NCBI RefSeq assembly: GCF_018141185.1 | Contig: NZ_CP058560.1 | Coordinates: 1,718,001-1,782,000, forward strand | From: Methanobacterium alkalithermotolerans | GTDB lineage: Archaea > Methanobacteriota > Methanobacteria > Methanobacteriales > Methanobacteriaceae | DNA: 64,000 bases | Direction: 5' to 3' | Part shown: in pieces, positions 8,826-18,466 of the stretch | Numbering within the stretch: the stretch's first letter is position 1 | How the letters are laid out: each line of letters opens with the position of its first letter | The notes under the pieces: model-generated | Seen by the model: only the letters and a program-made list of their open reading frames with translations | Told to the model about the DNA's origin: nothing | Databases searched by the model: none | Position numbers and translations under genes: made by a program

Positions 8826-9515
8826 ATGGAAAAGAAAACTAAAATCACCGGGCCTATATTTATTGGGCGCAGCTGGATGGAATATATTAAAATGTTTGAT
8901 CTGGACCTTAAAAATTTAAAAAATCAAAAAATTTTGGACTGTGCAGCAGGGGCCAGTTCATTTACATCATATATGCATAAACAGGACTTTGAAGTTACTG
9001 CTGTTGATTTAATTTATGATAAAAGCCCGGAATTCTTACAACTTCGCTGCCAAAAACACCTGCAAGCTCTAATTGATGCTCTGGAAAAAATGAAACAGGA
9101 ATTTGTTTGGACTTTCTTCCATAATCTGGATGAACTAAAAAAACACAGAATAAAGTCCTGCCAGGATTTTTACCAGGATTACAAGAGTGGAAAGGGTAAA
9201 AGATATCTGAAAGGGGATCTAACAAACCTTCCCTTTGAGGATAACAGCTTTGATCTGCTACTCTGTGCCCATTTACTATTTATTTATGATCACCGCCTCA
9301 GTGAAGAGTTCCACCACAAAGCGGTGGAGGAAATGATGAGGGTTACTAGAAAAGAACTGAGATTATATCCTCTGGTAAAACATAAGGGATTAAAGTCAAC
9401 CATGGTGGAAAAGGTAACTAATTCTCTTTCAGATAACTATGAATTTAAATTGGTGAAGGTGGATTACCAGTTCCGCCCCGGGGGAAACCAGATGCTGGTT
9501 ATTTCTAAAAAATAA
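8826..9515 (+). CDS. class I SAM-dependent methyltransferase
   Basis: This 229-residue Rossmann-fold methyltransferase has motif I as LDCAAGASSFTSYM (SAM glycine loop), the acidic end of strand 2 as VTAVDLIY, and the motif II-III region as GDLTNLPFEDNSFDLLLCAH. A long insertion of about 70 residues separates strand 2 from the GDL motif and may hold the substrate site. The substrate cannot be read from the sequence; the C-terminal part resembles methyltransferases acting on small molecules. It stands alone on the plus strand with a roughly 170-base upstream gap and is convergent with the helicase gene. Confidence 0.8.
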   Translation: MEKKTKITGPIFIGRSWMEYIKMFDLDLKNLKNQKILDCAAGASSFTSYMHKQDFEVTAVDLIYDKSPEFLQLRCQKHLQALIDALEKMKQEFVWTFFHNLDELKKHRIKSCQDFYQDYKSGKGKRYLKGDLTNLPFEDNSFDLLLCAHLLFIYDHRLSEEFHHKAVEEMMRVTRKELRLYPLVKHKGLKSTMVEKVTNSLSDNYEFKLVKVDYQFRPGGNQMLVISKK

Positions 9516-9542
9516 AAAAAGAATCATAAAATCTTACATAGT

Positions 9543-12140
9543 TCATCCATTAATTTCCCTTACAATGGCCTCATGCATCCTTTTTATAAACTCTATCCTT
9601 TCTTCATACTTTAAAACATCCAGATATCCCTGAGCTACTAGATTAAATGCAAAAGGAGATGGAATTTTAGTATTGAACTGTTTTATTTCCATTTGATTAC
9701 TTTCTATCCATTCTAAAACTCTCTGGGCATTTTTAACATCCATGTAATCTTCAATTACTTCCCTTCGGGCTTCTTTCAGGATAGAAAAATTCTCATCAAG
9801 TTCCTGTACAAATTTAAGCAATATTTTCCCTTTAACCTGCTGGCGTCCCACTGATTTTTCCTGGCCCTTATAACGACGCAGTATCATTAAAGACCTTCCG
9901 GCGCAGTGACGAAACCGGCTGGCCAGAGTTTCTGTTTTATCTATGGCTTTAATTAGAATATCCACCAGGTTCTCAGAATTTAAATCTTTGAAAGCTTCCA
10001 AACCACCAATTTTCCCATCAGAACTTAAATAGAATCCATTATCTGATACAGAAATCATCACATCTCTTTTAAATTTTTTAGCAATAATATAGGCCAGGGC
10101 CCGGGATAGGGCATCATTAACCCTTCTTCCAAATAAGGTGTGGAAAACCACAAACTTTCTACCACCAAAACCAGTATAGTATTCTACCAGAAGACGCCGG
10201 TTACTGGGAATATGGCTAAAGAGGTACTGTTCCTGGAAATACTGGAAGATAGAGTGGGCGGCATTGTAATCCACATATAAATAATCGTGTATAAATTCCA
10301 GAATTTCTTCTTTACTCCGGCCATAACTTAGTTTACTATCCATTATATCCCTGAAACGTTGAATATCAACGGCCAGATCAAAGGATAGGGGTAACTGCTC
10401 AGAAAACCAGGAAGGAATGGTAGGGGGCCCGGAAGCATGACTTACATTTACACTCATCCCCCGGGCATAATTGAACCGGTAAATATTTCCTCCTAAAACG
10501 AAGCTATCTCCTTTACGGAGTTTTTCCATAAAATCTTCCTCTATCCGTCCCACCACTTTACCGGCACATTTTACCACGGCTCCACTGCGGTCCGGTATAG
10601 TACCAATATTGGTGGAATAAAGCATTCGGGCCAATCTTCCCCTTTTTCCAAACATGTTCTTTTTATAATCCACCCATATTTTGGCATAAACATACCTATC
10701 CTCTAAACTGGTATATTCTCCAGCCATATAACTTAAAACACTTAAATAATCTGTTTTAGAAAGTTGATGGTAGCAGAAACTCTTTTTTATAACTTCATAG
10801 GCATAATCAATATCCCATTTATTTTCTATGGCCATACCATAGATATGCTGGGATAAGACATCCAGACAATTAGTAGGTATGTTTATGGAGTCAATCTTTC
10901 CTTCCAGTGCATTTTTTAAAATCACCGAACACTCCACCAGATCATCCCGATCCACCACCAGCATCCGACCTTTAGATTTTTCATGCAACTGATGGCCACT
11001 GCGGCCAATACGTTGCAGGGCCCGGGAAACAGATTTAGGGGAACTCACCAGTATCACCAGGTCAATATATCCTATATCAATACCCAGTTCCAGTGAAGTG
11101 GAAGAAACCACCACTTTCAACTTCCCTTCTTTCAAATTATTTTCTGTTTCTAAGCGTATTTCTTTAGAAAGGGAAGAATGATGGGCCATGATGTTTTCCT
11201 GGTTATAATTCTCCTTAAAACGTTTTTTAAGATTATAAACAATACTTTCAGTCCCACTACGGGTGTTGGTGAATATTAGTGTGGTCTTATGCTGGTTAAT
11301 TAAATCATCCAGCAGGTGGTACATGGCGGTATTGGTTTTGTCCGGATCAGCAGCAACAATATCATCCACCGGACAGATAACTTCCATATCCAGTTGTTTA
11401 AGATAGTTAATATCCACTATCAAACAGTCTCTTACCTGGCCGTATTCATATCCTACCAGAAACCGGGCTACTTTATCCAGGGGGTGAACGGTGGCTGATA
11501 AACCAATACGGGTGAAATTACCAATGAGATGCTGTAATCTTTCCAAACTTAAAGAAAGATGTACTCCTCTTTTATTTTCTGCAAGGGAGTGTATTTCATC
11601 CACAATTACATATTTAACATGTGATAATTTTTCTCTAAATTTAGGTGCCACCAGAAGGATGGATAGTGTTTCAGGGGTGGTTATAAGGATGTGGGGTGGT
11701 TTTTTGAGCATGGCGGCACGTTTAGATTGAGGGGTGTCCCCGGTACGAACTGCTTTTCGTATTCCCAGATCTTTTCCTGCTATTTGCTCTATTTCCCTTA
11801 AGGGTTCCTCTAAATTTTTTTCTATATCATTATCCAGGGCCTTTAAAGGTGAAATGTAAATACAGTAAACTTTATCCTCTAATTCTTCTTTTTGGGCTAA
11901 AGAGGTTAATTCACTTATAATGGATAAAAAGGCTGTTAGAGTTTTTCCTGAACCAGTGGGGGATGAAATCAGCACATTCTTGTTCTGATGAATATCCATG
12001 ATGGCGTATTTCTGGGCAGGGGTAAATGTTTCAAACTTTCCTTTAAACCATTTACTAACCCAGGGATGTAAATTAGTAAAAATCTCCTTAGAAGTGTATA
12101 TCCGGTCCTGTTTTTGTATCATGTTATCTCTGAAAATCAT
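9543..12140 (-). CDS. lhr: Lhr-type DEAD/DEAH superfamily 2 helicase
   Basis: This is an 865-residue Lhr-core helicase. The motifs in order are Walker A SSPTGSGKT near residue 60, motif II DEIH, motif III LSATVHP, motif IV FTNTRSGTES, motif V SSTSLELGIDIG and motif VI QRIGRSGHQ. The winged-helix and Lhr-specific C-terminal domains follow. Archaeal Lhr proteins are 3'-5' translocases that remodel forked DNA and RNA-DNA hybrids during repair. The next gene upstream on the same strand is a metallophosphoesterase, a conserved pairing across prokaryotes. The start may be at 12140 or at an internal ATG six codons later (12122); neither has a clear ribosome binding site. Confidence 0.9.
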   Translation of the reverse strand: MIFRDNMIQKQDRIYTSKEIFTNLHPWVSKWFKGKFETFTPAQKYAIMDIHQNKNVLISSPTGSGKTLTAFLSIISELTSLAQKEELEDKVYCIYISPLKALDNDIEKNLEEPLREIEQIAGKDLGIRKAVRTGDTPQSKRAAMLKKPPHILITTPETLSILLVAPKFREKLSHVKYVIVDEIHSLAENKRGVHLSLSLERLQHLIGNFTRIGLSATVHPLDKVARFLVGYEYGQVRDCLIVDINYLKQLDMEVICPVDDIVAADPDKTNTAMYHLLDDLINQHKTTLIFTNTRSGTESIVYNLKKRFKENYNQENIMAHHSSLSKEIRLETENNLKEGKLKVVVSSTSLELGIDIGYIDLVILVSSPKSVSRALQRIGRSGHQLHEKSKGRMLVVDRDDLVECSVILKNALEGKIDSINIPTNCLDVLSQHIYGMAIENKWDIDYAYEVIKKSFCYHQLSKTDYLSVLSYMAGEYTSLEDRYVYAKIWVDYKKNMFGKRGRLARMLYSTNIGTIPDRSGAVVKCAGKVVGRIEEDFMEKLRKGDSFVLGGNIYRFNYARGMSVNVSHASGPPTIPSWFSEQLPLSFDLAVDIQRFRDIMDSKLSYGRSKEEILEFIHDYLYVDYNAAHSIFQYFQEQYLFSHIPSNRRLLVEYYTGFGGRKFVVFHTLFGRRVNDALSRALAYIIAKKFKRDVMISVSDNGFYLSSDGKIGGLEAFKDLNSENLVDILIKAIDKTETLASRFRHCAGRSLMILRRYKGQEKSVGRQQVKGKILLKFVQELDENFSILKEARREVIEDYMDVKNAQRVLEWIESNQMEIKQFNTKIPSPFAFNLVAQGYLDVLKYEERIEFIKRMHEAIVREING

Positions 12141-12172
12141 TTTTTTATTTTTACCCGGGACTTACTTTAGTA

Positions 12173-12946
12173 TTATACAAATCGGGCACTGGCCTTTAGT
12201 ATATTCTTCACCCTACCAAATGGAAATACTTCAAAGTTTTCCACACCATAAACTTCAAAATTATCCAGGGAACCCTTATTTAGAAATGGTGATAAAAGTT
12301 TTTCATGGAGAATATCTGATCCTTCGGAAATAAAATTGAAAGAAGGCATTACAATCAATTCCCTATCCTCAAACTGCCCTTTAAGGAAGCATTTTATTTT
12401 TTCTACCCTTTCTCCATTTCTAAGCCCTATGCAGGGATGTTCATGTCCAATTACCAGGGTTTTTTCTTGATACTTATGCAAGTCAGGTATTTTATGTCCA
12501 TGCAGAATCAGGCAGTTATTAATGGAAATGATATCTCTCATTTCAATATCCATTTTTTTGCTGATATAGGGAGTGAAATTATCATGGTTGCCTTTAATTA
12601 GCACTATTTCACTAAAATAATCCTGTAAATATTCTAAAAAGCTTTTAACTTCCTTTTGCTCCTGCCAAGAAATTTTCCCAAATTCGTGTTTGAGATCCCC
12701 ATTTATAATTATTTTATCCAGGGTGCAGCACTCTTTTATCTTTTCTAAACGTTCTAAAATTTTTTCAAATTGGAATTTAGGTATCATCAATCCTTCTTTA
12801 TTCAATGACTGCTCATAACCTAAATGTAAATCAGAAAGTATTAGATAATCTCCTATCTTCAGGGATAAATCTATTATTTCTCCATTTTCTAAAATGGGAA
12901 TAGCATTAAATGAATTCAAATCAACATAGTCTCCTTTTATTTTCAT
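12173..12946 (-). CDS. calcineurin-like metallophosphoesterase, Lhr partner
   Basis: This 257-residue phosphoesterase carries the whole metal-binding set: LSDLHLGYE (motif I), NGDLKHEFG (motif II), KGNHDNF (motif III, GNHD), LHGHK and GHEHPCIG. Such proteins lie next to Lhr or ligase-associated helicases in many prokaryotes and are probably nucleases or nucleotide phosphatases in DNA repair; the substrate is not established. The gap to lhr is 32 bases, so the two genes are likely co-transcribed. Upstream (13011-13039) an inverted repeat GATTATATA/TATATAATC coincides with the probable TATA region. Confidence 0.85.
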   Translation of the reverse strand: MKIKGDYVDLNSFNAIPILENGEIIDLSLKIGDYLILSDLHLGYEQSLNKEGLMIPKFQFEKILERLEKIKECCTLDKIIINGDLKHEFGKISWQEQKEVKSFLEYLQDYFSEIVLIKGNHDNFTPYISKKMDIEMRDIISINNCLILHGHKIPDLHKYQEKTLVIGHEHPCIGLRNGERVEKIKCFLKGQFEDRELIVMPSFNFISEGSDILHEKLLSPFLNKGSLDNFEVYGVENFEVFPFGRVKNILKASARFV

Positions 12947-13105
12947 ATTTTCCGGGTAGGAATTTTAGGCCAGGGTGCCATAATACATTTTCACTAAAAT
13001 AACCGGGAATGATTATATAATTTTTTTAGATATATAATCATATTCGTTATATATTTTTTGATAGTAAAATGGTATCATTTTTTTTATTTCTAAATATGAA
13101 ATTAA

Positions 13106-14032
13106 TCATAAGAAGAAGAGTAGATAAGCAAAATAAGATGCATTGGCCAAAGCAAGGATTACCAGAGAATTTAAAATTAAAAAAGATAATCTGGTGGCTT
13201 CCGGTCTTTCTACCGGCCTTTTTATGAATCCGTATACACCGGGTACCATGAGTATCATACACAGGGCCAATATAACCCTGAAATTGATAACCTCCGGGTA
13301 GATACCACTAAAAAATAATAATCCCAGTAGTATAGAACCAGAAACTGCACAAAATCCCATTATTCTAAATCCTGTTTTTCTACCATATCTTACAATTAAA
13401 TTATTTTTACCTCCCCGGATATCTGCTTCTCTATCTGGAATTTCAACACTGCAAATGAATAGTAACTGGAAAATCATAAGGGGCAGGGAAAATAATAATA
13501 TTTTAAGGTCGATATATCCAGTTAAAGCCAGATAACCAAAACCTGGAATTATTAAACCGGTTAAAACAGTGGATATTTCCCCTAAACCCCTATAGGATAA
13601 TTTAAGAGGAGGGGCGGAATAATAGTACCCTAAAAGGTTCCCGAATAAGGCCCATATAAAAAAGGCCAGAGAGGAATAATACCATGAAAATAACAGGGCC
13701 AGGGATAGTGAAAGGCCAATTAAAAAAAGGGAAAAATAATGGGAGAAGGGAATAAGATGAGGGTTTTCCAATAGTATACCACTGCCTCCAGTAAATCCAT
13801 GGGTGGTATTGAAACTATCTGCTTCCTGATCAAAATAGTCGTTACTATAGGAAACTGATAAATGGGCGGGCATTAAAATGGCATAGCCAAATAAAAATCT
13901 AAAAACAGAAAAATCTTCCATAATTAATCCGGCTAAGAGCCCTCCCAATGAATAGAGTATAAAACCTGCAATTAAAAATTGCATCCGGCCTAATTTAATT
14001 ATCTTAAGCAGATTGTTCCGGGTTATTTCCAT
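13106..14032 (-). CDS. UbiA family prenyltransferase (MenA-like)
   Basis: This 308-residue protein has eight to nine predicted membrane helices. The two prenyl diphosphate/Mg-binding Asp motifs of the family are present: NDYFDQEADSFN in the first half and DREADIRGGKNNL in the second. The FTGGSGIL segment after motif 1 resembles 1,4-dihydroxy-2-naphthoate prenyltransferase (MenA), but Methanobacteriales are not known to make menaquinone, so another acceptor is likely. The N-R-P-x-R segment typical of the archaeal lipid enzyme DGGGP synthase is absent. It lies about 1 kb before the carotenoid genes but on the opposite strand; a role in that pathway is only a possibility. Confidence 0.8.
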   Translation of the reverse strand: MEITRNNLLKIIKLGRMQFLIAGFILYSLGGLLAGLIMEDFSVFRFLFGYAILMPAHLSVSYSNDYFDQEADSFNTTHGFTGGSGILLENPHLIPFSHYFSLFLIGLSLSLALLFSWYYSSLAFFIWALFGNLLGYYYSAPPLKLSYRGLGEISTVLTGLIIPGFGYLALTGYIDLKILLFSLPLMIFQLLFICSVEIPDREADIRGGKNNLIVRYGRKTGFRIMGFCAVSGSILLGLLFFSGIYPEVINFRVILALCMILMVPGVYGFIKRPVERPEATRLSFLILNSLVILALANASYFAYLLFFL

Positions 14033-14226
14033 ATATCTATTTTATGAATTAAATGATATTTATAGAGATGAGAAAAATAATTACTTAATCTGTCTATAAT
14101 TATTTTTAGGCATTCCGGAACTAAATCATCTCCTAATGAATTATAATAGCCATTACCACAATACTTATTTTATCTATAAATGAATTCTTTATTAAAATTA
14201 ATAAATATTATAAAAGGTGAAATGTA

Positions 14227-14796
14227 ATGACCAGTTCTCATGATAATTTAACAGAAGCAATTAATAATTTAAAAAGTGATGATCCCGAAATTAGAAAAAA
14301 AGCCGCGGATGAATTAGGTGAATTATGCAGTGATGAATCATTAAACCCCTTAATAGGTGCACTTAAAGATGAAAATCCTCAGGTTCGTTTTAAAGCTGCA
14401 CAGGCTTTATCCAAATTCGGCAATTCTGCAGTTGATCCTCTGATTGAAATTTTAAATAAGGAAGAAGGGGAAACACTCCGATATGCTACTTTTGCCCTTA
14501 AAAAAATTGGAGATCCCTCCACGGTGGACTATTTTATTTCTGCATTGGATGATGAAGACTGGGGGGTTAGAAAAGTAGCAGCCCGTTCATTAGGAGAATT
14601 AGGAGATAAAAAAGCAGTAGAACCCTTGATTAAAGTCATGGAAGATGAAGACTTTGGTGTTAGGCTGGCTGCCGTGAGGTCTTTAGGTGACCTTAAAGAC
14701 GAAAAAGCCATAGATCCTATTAAAAAAGCCCGCCGAAAAGGGGATAAAGAATTTAAAAAGGCAGCTAATAAATCATTAAAAAAAATAAATTCATAA
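14227..14796 (+). CDS. HEAT-repeat (PBS-lyase-type) protein
   Basis: The protein has 189 residues made of five to six HEAT-like repeats of about 31 residues. Each shows the D-x-x-V-R-x-x-A-A-x-A-L-G-x-[IL] core, for example WGVRKVAARSLGELGD and FGVRLAAVRSLGDLKD. The family includes phycobilin lyase subunits but in archaea is a general protein-interaction scaffold. There is no signal peptide or enzyme motif. Its ribosome binding site AAAGGTGAAATG is strong. It precedes the carotenoid genes on the same strand but is separated by 325 bases and a separate promoter, so joint function is unproven. Several T-runs follow the stop codon. Confidence 0.85.
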   Translation: MTSSHDNLTEAINNLKSDDPEIRKKAADELGELCSDESLNPLIGALKDENPQVRFKAAQALSKFGNSAVDPLIEILNKEEGETLRYATFALKKIGDPSTVDYFISALDDEDWGVRKVAARSLGELGDKKAVEPLIKVMEDEDFGVRLAAVRSLGDLKDEKAIDPIKKARRKGDKEFKKAANKSLKKINS

Positions 14797-15121
14797 AATT
14801 TCTTTAAAATATAAAAAACTTCATTTAAATCTTTTTTTTAATTAACTGACATTTTTTATTTTTCCTCCTATCCTGCTACCGGCGGATTTGTAAATTTGAA
14901 TTTTTTAAAGAAATATTTATATAAAACCTGAGACAATAGTTAGTTATTATACAAATAATAACTTAACTTATTATAAATTATCATTTTTTTAGTGCTTTAT
15001 TATTCTTAATAAGCAGTAATAGTCCTTTTTAAGTTGAAATGGATATAATTAAAACTTTTATATATTATGAAAGTAAATATTTAACATATAAATTTTATTA
15101 AGGGAGTAAATGAGGGATAAA
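14797..15121 (+). promoter_or_regulatory. crt promoter region with two TATA boxes
   Basis: This gene-free region lies upstream of crtI. TTTATATAAA (14916-14925), preceded by a purine-rich BRE-like AAAGAAA, predicts a start near 14945. A second box TTTTATATAT (15056-15065) predicts a start near 15087, giving a leader of about 35 bases. T-rich DNA at 14826-14870 may terminate the preceding gene. No open frame lies between the two predicted starts. A palindrome over the first start is listed separately. Confidence 0.5.
14942..14963. promoter_or_regulatory. perfect palindrome, candidate operator of the carotenoid genes
   Basis: AGTTATTAT (14942-14950), a four-base spacer, then ATAATAACT (14955-14963) form a perfect 9-4-9 inverted repeat. 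It sits about 25 bases downstream of the TATA box at 14916-14925, over the predicted transcription start, where a bound dimeric repressor would block transcription. The regulator is unknown. Confidence 0.45.
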
Positions 15122-16597
15122 ATGAAGGTAGTCGTGGTAGGTTCTGGATTTGGAGGTCTCTCTGCAGCAGCATTACTAGCTAAAGAGGGGCATGATGTAA
15201 CTGTTTTAGAAAAAAATGAATTTGCAGGCGGAAGGGCCAGTGTATATAGTGAAGATGGGTTCAATTTTGATATGGGACCTTCCTGGTATTTAATGCCTGA
15301 TGTTTATGAAAACTTCTTTGCAGAATTTGGAAAAAAACCAGAGGATTTATTTGACTTAAAAAGACTTGATCCCTCTTATCGTATTTTCTTTGGGGATACC
15401 AAGGTAGTGGATATTGCATCTGACCTGGAAGAAAATTATAAACTCTTTGATGCGTTTGAAGAGAATGGTGGGGAAAAATTAAAGGAATATCTGGAATCTG
15501 CAGGAAAATTATATGATTCTTCTGTAAAAGAGATGCTTTATAAGGACTTCACCTCCATATTTGATTTTTTAAATGGAAAACTTCTCCTGCAGGGCATCAG
15601 ACTCAATATTTTAGAAAGCCTGGACCACTTTGTAAATAAACGCTTTGAAAGTGATGAGGCCCGTAAAGTGGTGGAATATTCCATTGGATTTTTAGGAGGA
15701 TCCCCGCAAAACACCCCCTCCATGTACCATATCATGTCTCACATTGACCTTAGTATGGGAGTATTTTATCCGGAAGGTGGAATGAGAAAAGTAGTCAGAT
15801 CCATATATGACCTGGCCCTTTCCTATGGAGCGGAATTTAAATTTAATGAACCAGTAATCTCCATCGACGTGGAAGATAAGCAGGCCAAACAGGTAGTTAC
15901 TGATAAAGGAATATATGACGCCGACCTGGTACTGGTAAATGCAGACTATGCCCACAGTGAAATAGATTTGATTCCGGAAGAATATCAGACTTATTCTGAG
16001 AAATACTGGGATAAAAGAGTTATGGCCCCCTCGGCCATGGTGGCCTATTTAGGGGTGGATAAAGTGGTGGAGTCCCTGGACCACCATAACCTGTTTTTGG
16101 ATGATGATTGGTCCAATAAATTTGATCAATTATTTGATCCAGAAAAAGCAGCCTGGCCGGATTCACCATCTTACTATGTGAACATTCCCTCCAGAACTGA
16201 TTCAACAGCAGCCCCTCCTAATTCTGATACTTTATTTGTGCTGATACCTCTGGCCCCGGGACTGGAAGATACCCCTGAAAACAGGGAATCTCTTTATAAT
16301 AAGATCATGGATGACCTGGAAGAAAAAACCCATGAAGAAATAAGGGACCATATAGTGGTAAAAAGGATATTCGCCCTGGATGATTTTAAAGACAGATACA
16401 ATGCCTATAAAGGCACTGCTCTGGGTATTTCCCATACTCTCCGGCAGACTGCCCTTTGGAGACCCGCCCATAAAAGTAAAAAGGTGGATAACCTGTATTA
16501 TTCAGGACAGTACACCCATCCCGGTATAGGAGTACCCATGACTCTAATTTCTTCCCAAATAGTAGCCCGGGAAATAAATCATGAATTAAATAAGTAA
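15122..16597 (+). CDS. crtI: phytoene desaturase
   Basis: This roughly 490-residue CrtI-type oxidoreductase has an N-terminal FAD-binding fold VVVGSGFGGLSAAALLAKEG followed by VLEKNEFAGGRA. The C-terminal family signature is intact in YSGQYTHPGIGVPMTLISSQ. It should introduce double bands of desaturation into phytoene, giving a lycopene-type polyene, and probably binds the membrane surface. It is first of three same-strand genes (crtI, crtB, lycopene elongase-like) with gaps of 65 and 25 bases. I prefer the ATG at 15122 over that at 15110, because GAGG at 15112-15115 is then well spaced and the FAD motif begins in the usual place. Only one desaturase is present, whereas haloarchaea use CrtI plus CrtD. 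Confidence 0.88.
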   Translation: MKVVVVGSGFGGLSAAALLAKEGHDVTVLEKNEFAGGRASVYSEDGFNFDMGPSWYLMPDVYENFFAEFGKKPEDLFDLKRLDPSYRIFFGDTKVVDIASDLEENYKLFDAFEENGGEKLKEYLESAGKLYDSSVKEMLYKDFTSIFDFLNGKLLLQGIRLNILESLDHFVNKRFESDEARKVVEYSIGFLGGSPQNTPSMYHIMSHIDLSMGVFYPEGGMRKVVRSIYDLALSYGAEFKFNEPVISIDVEDKQAKQVVTDKGIYDADLVLVNADYAHSEIDLIPEEYQTYSEKYWDKRVMAPSAMVAYLGVDKVVESLDHHNLFLDDDWSNKFDQLFDPEKAAWPDSPSYYVNIPSRTDSTAAPPNSDTLFVLIPLAPGLEDTPENRESLYNKIMDDLEEKTHEEIRDHIVVKRIFALDDFKDRYNAYKGTALGISHTLRQTALWRPAHKSKKVDNLYYSGQYTHPGIGVPMTLISSQIVAREINHELNK

Positions 16598-16662
16598 TTT
16601 AGATGTAATGTCTTAATTTAAAAAAAATTCATATATAAAATAATAATGGTGATGAATAAAAT

Positions 16663-17553
16663 ATGATTGATAAGACCATTTCCTCCATCTTCAAAGGGGG
16701 AAGTACCACTTACTATTATAGTACTATTTTCTTTCCAGAAAAGGTAAAAAAAGATGTTTTTATTTTGTACAGTTTTTTGAGAAAAGCAGATGACTATGTG
16801 GATGATATACCCCAGGATATAGATGGATTTTATGCCTTTAAAGAAAGATACGAAAGTGCACTTCAGGGTGAAGTTACAGGGGATGTGGTGGTTGATTCCT
16901 TTGCCCAATTAAGCCAGAGAAAACAATTCGATAAAAGATGGGTGGATTCTTTTTTAAAATCCATGGAGATGGATATTACCATCAACGAGTACGAAACTTT
17001 AAAAGACCTTAAAAACTATCTTAATGGGTCTGCAGAAGTGGTAGGACTTTTCATGGCCAGTATAATGGGTCTTTCTAAAGAGTCATATGAAAGTGCCCGC
17101 TACCTGGGTAGGGCCATGCAGTACATGAACTTCATCCGGGATATTGATGAGGACGTTGATCTGGGTCGGACTTACTTTCCCCAGAGGGAATTAAGAAAAC
17201 ACGATCTGGAAGGACTAAGTTATGACCAAATCAAAGATAAAAAAGAGAACTTCCAGGCATTCATCCAGGATCAAATAAAGATATACCATAAATGGCAGGC
17301 CCGGGCCGAGGAAGGATATAAATACATCCCTTATCGCTATTTAATACCCATTAAAACCGCAGCAGACATGTACACCTGGACCGGATCACAGATTAAAAAA
17401 GACCCTCTGGTGGTATACAAAAGAAAGATTAAACCCAGTAAACTCCGCATCGTCACCAAAGTATTTTATAATTCCTTTAAAAGCTTTCAAATTGCTAAAA
17501 GTGATGCCTGCCCCTTTAAAAAGAAATGTGGTTTTAAAAATTCTTCAAAATAA
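16663..17553 (+). CDS. crtB: phytoene/squalene synthase family protein
   Basis: This 296-residue all-helical prenyl transferase has its two Asp-rich Mg/diphosphate motifs: RKADDYVDD (near residue 42-50) and RDIDEDVDLGR (near residue 160). It should condense two geranylgeranyl diphosphates head-to-head into phytoene, the first step of carotenoid synthesis. Position between crtI and a lycopene elongase-like gene supports phytoene rather than squalene synthesis. The C-terminus carries a short Cys/Lys-rich tail (ACPFKKKCGFK) that is unusual for the family. A GGTGAT ribosome binding site precedes the ATG. Confidence 0.87.
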   Translation: MIDKTISSIFKGGSTTYYYSTIFFPEKVKKDVFILYSFLRKADDYVDDIPQDIDGFYAFKERYESALQGEVTGDVVVDSFAQLSQRKQFDKRWVDSFLKSMEMDITINEYETLKDLKNYLNGSAEVVGLFMASIMGLSKESYESARYLGRAMQYMNFIRDIDEDVDLGRTYFPQRELRKHDLEGLSYDQIKDKKENFQAFIQDQIKIYHKWQARAEEGYKYIPYRYLIPIKTAADMYTWTGSQIKKDPLVVYKRKIKPSKLRIVTKVFYNSFKSFQIAKSDACPFKKKCGFKNSSK

Positions 17554-17578
17554 TCTAAATTTTTTAAGATAGATTTCT

Positions 17579-18427
17579 ATGCTTCCCTTTATCCTTAAAA
17601 TTTCCAGGTTCAGATTCTGGATATACACCGGTGGAACCTATGTGGTGGGCTATGCCCTGGGGGCAACTTTATTTTCAGATTTTTTACGCCCGGAATATTA
17701 TATTTATTTAATTTACTTCTTCTTACCAGCTAATATTTTCATCTATGGGGTTAATGACTACTGGGATCAAGACACGGATCTCTTGAACCCTAAAAAGGAT
17801 GAAAAAGAGCACCGACTTCAAAAGAAAGAAAGAAAAAAATTACTTCTACTTATCTATTTTGTAACTGGAATCAGCTTAATATTAATGTTTTTCCAGAACT
17901 GGGGTGAACGTTTAATCTTCGCTGGATTTTTAGCCCTATCATATTTTTACAGTGCACCGCCTCTAAGATTTAAGGAAAAACCATTCCTGGATTTTTCATC
18001 CAACTACCTTTATGTTATGCCGGGTTTATTTGCCTATTATTTAGTAAGCGGAGCTCTACCCTCCTGGCTAATATTAATAGGGGCATACTGCCATGTATCG
18101 GCTATGCACATCTTTTCAGCAATTCCTGATATCGAATACGACTTAAAAAGTGGTATTAGAACCACTCCAGTGGCCATTGGTAAAAAAGCAGCTCTAATAC
18201 TGACTTCATTTTTCTGGGTAATGCTGTCGGGTATTGTAATTTATCTTGCAGGGTTCAATATCTTAAGTTTTTTAGTACTTCTCTATCCATTATTCCCTAT
18301 CAGTTTACTCCTAATTCCGTCATTAAAAATAGAAAGGCTTTACTGGTATTTACCCTATGTTAATACTGCCCTGGGAGGGCTTTTGTTCTTATTATTAATA
18401 AATTACCATATTTTTAACTGGTTCTAA
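17579..18427 (+). CDS. lyeJ: UbiA prenyltransferase, lycopene elongase-like
   Basis: This 282-residue protein has about eight membrane helices. Motif 1 reads NDYWDQDTDLLNPKKDEKEH and motif 2 reads DIEYDLKSGIRTTPVAIG. The D-x-x-T-D-x-x-NPKK variant is characteristic of carotenoid-modifying UbiA proteins such as haloarchaeal LyeJ and actinobacterial CrtEb, which add C5 isoprene units to lycopene ends to form C50 carotenoids. It follows crtB by 25 bases, which supports that role. The exact product is inferred, not shown. The stop lies 40 bases from that of convergent cruF. Confidence 0.75.
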   Translation: MLPFILKISRFRFWIYTGGTYVVGYALGATLFSDFLRPEYYIYLIYFFLPANIFIYGVNDYWDQDTDLLNPKKDEKEHRLQKKERKKLLLLIYFVTGISLILMFFQNWGERLIFAGFLALSYFYSAPPLRFKEKPFLDFSSNYLYVMPGLFAYYLVSGALPSWLILIGAYCHVSAMHIFSAIPDIEYDLKSGIRTTPVAIGKKAALILTSFFWVMLSGIVIYLAGFNILSFLVLLYPLFPISLLLIPSLKIERLYWYLPYVNTALGGLLFLLLINYHIFNWF

Positions 18428-18466
18428 ATTAATAAGCTTATTGGCAAATAAGTTCTATTAAACCCA

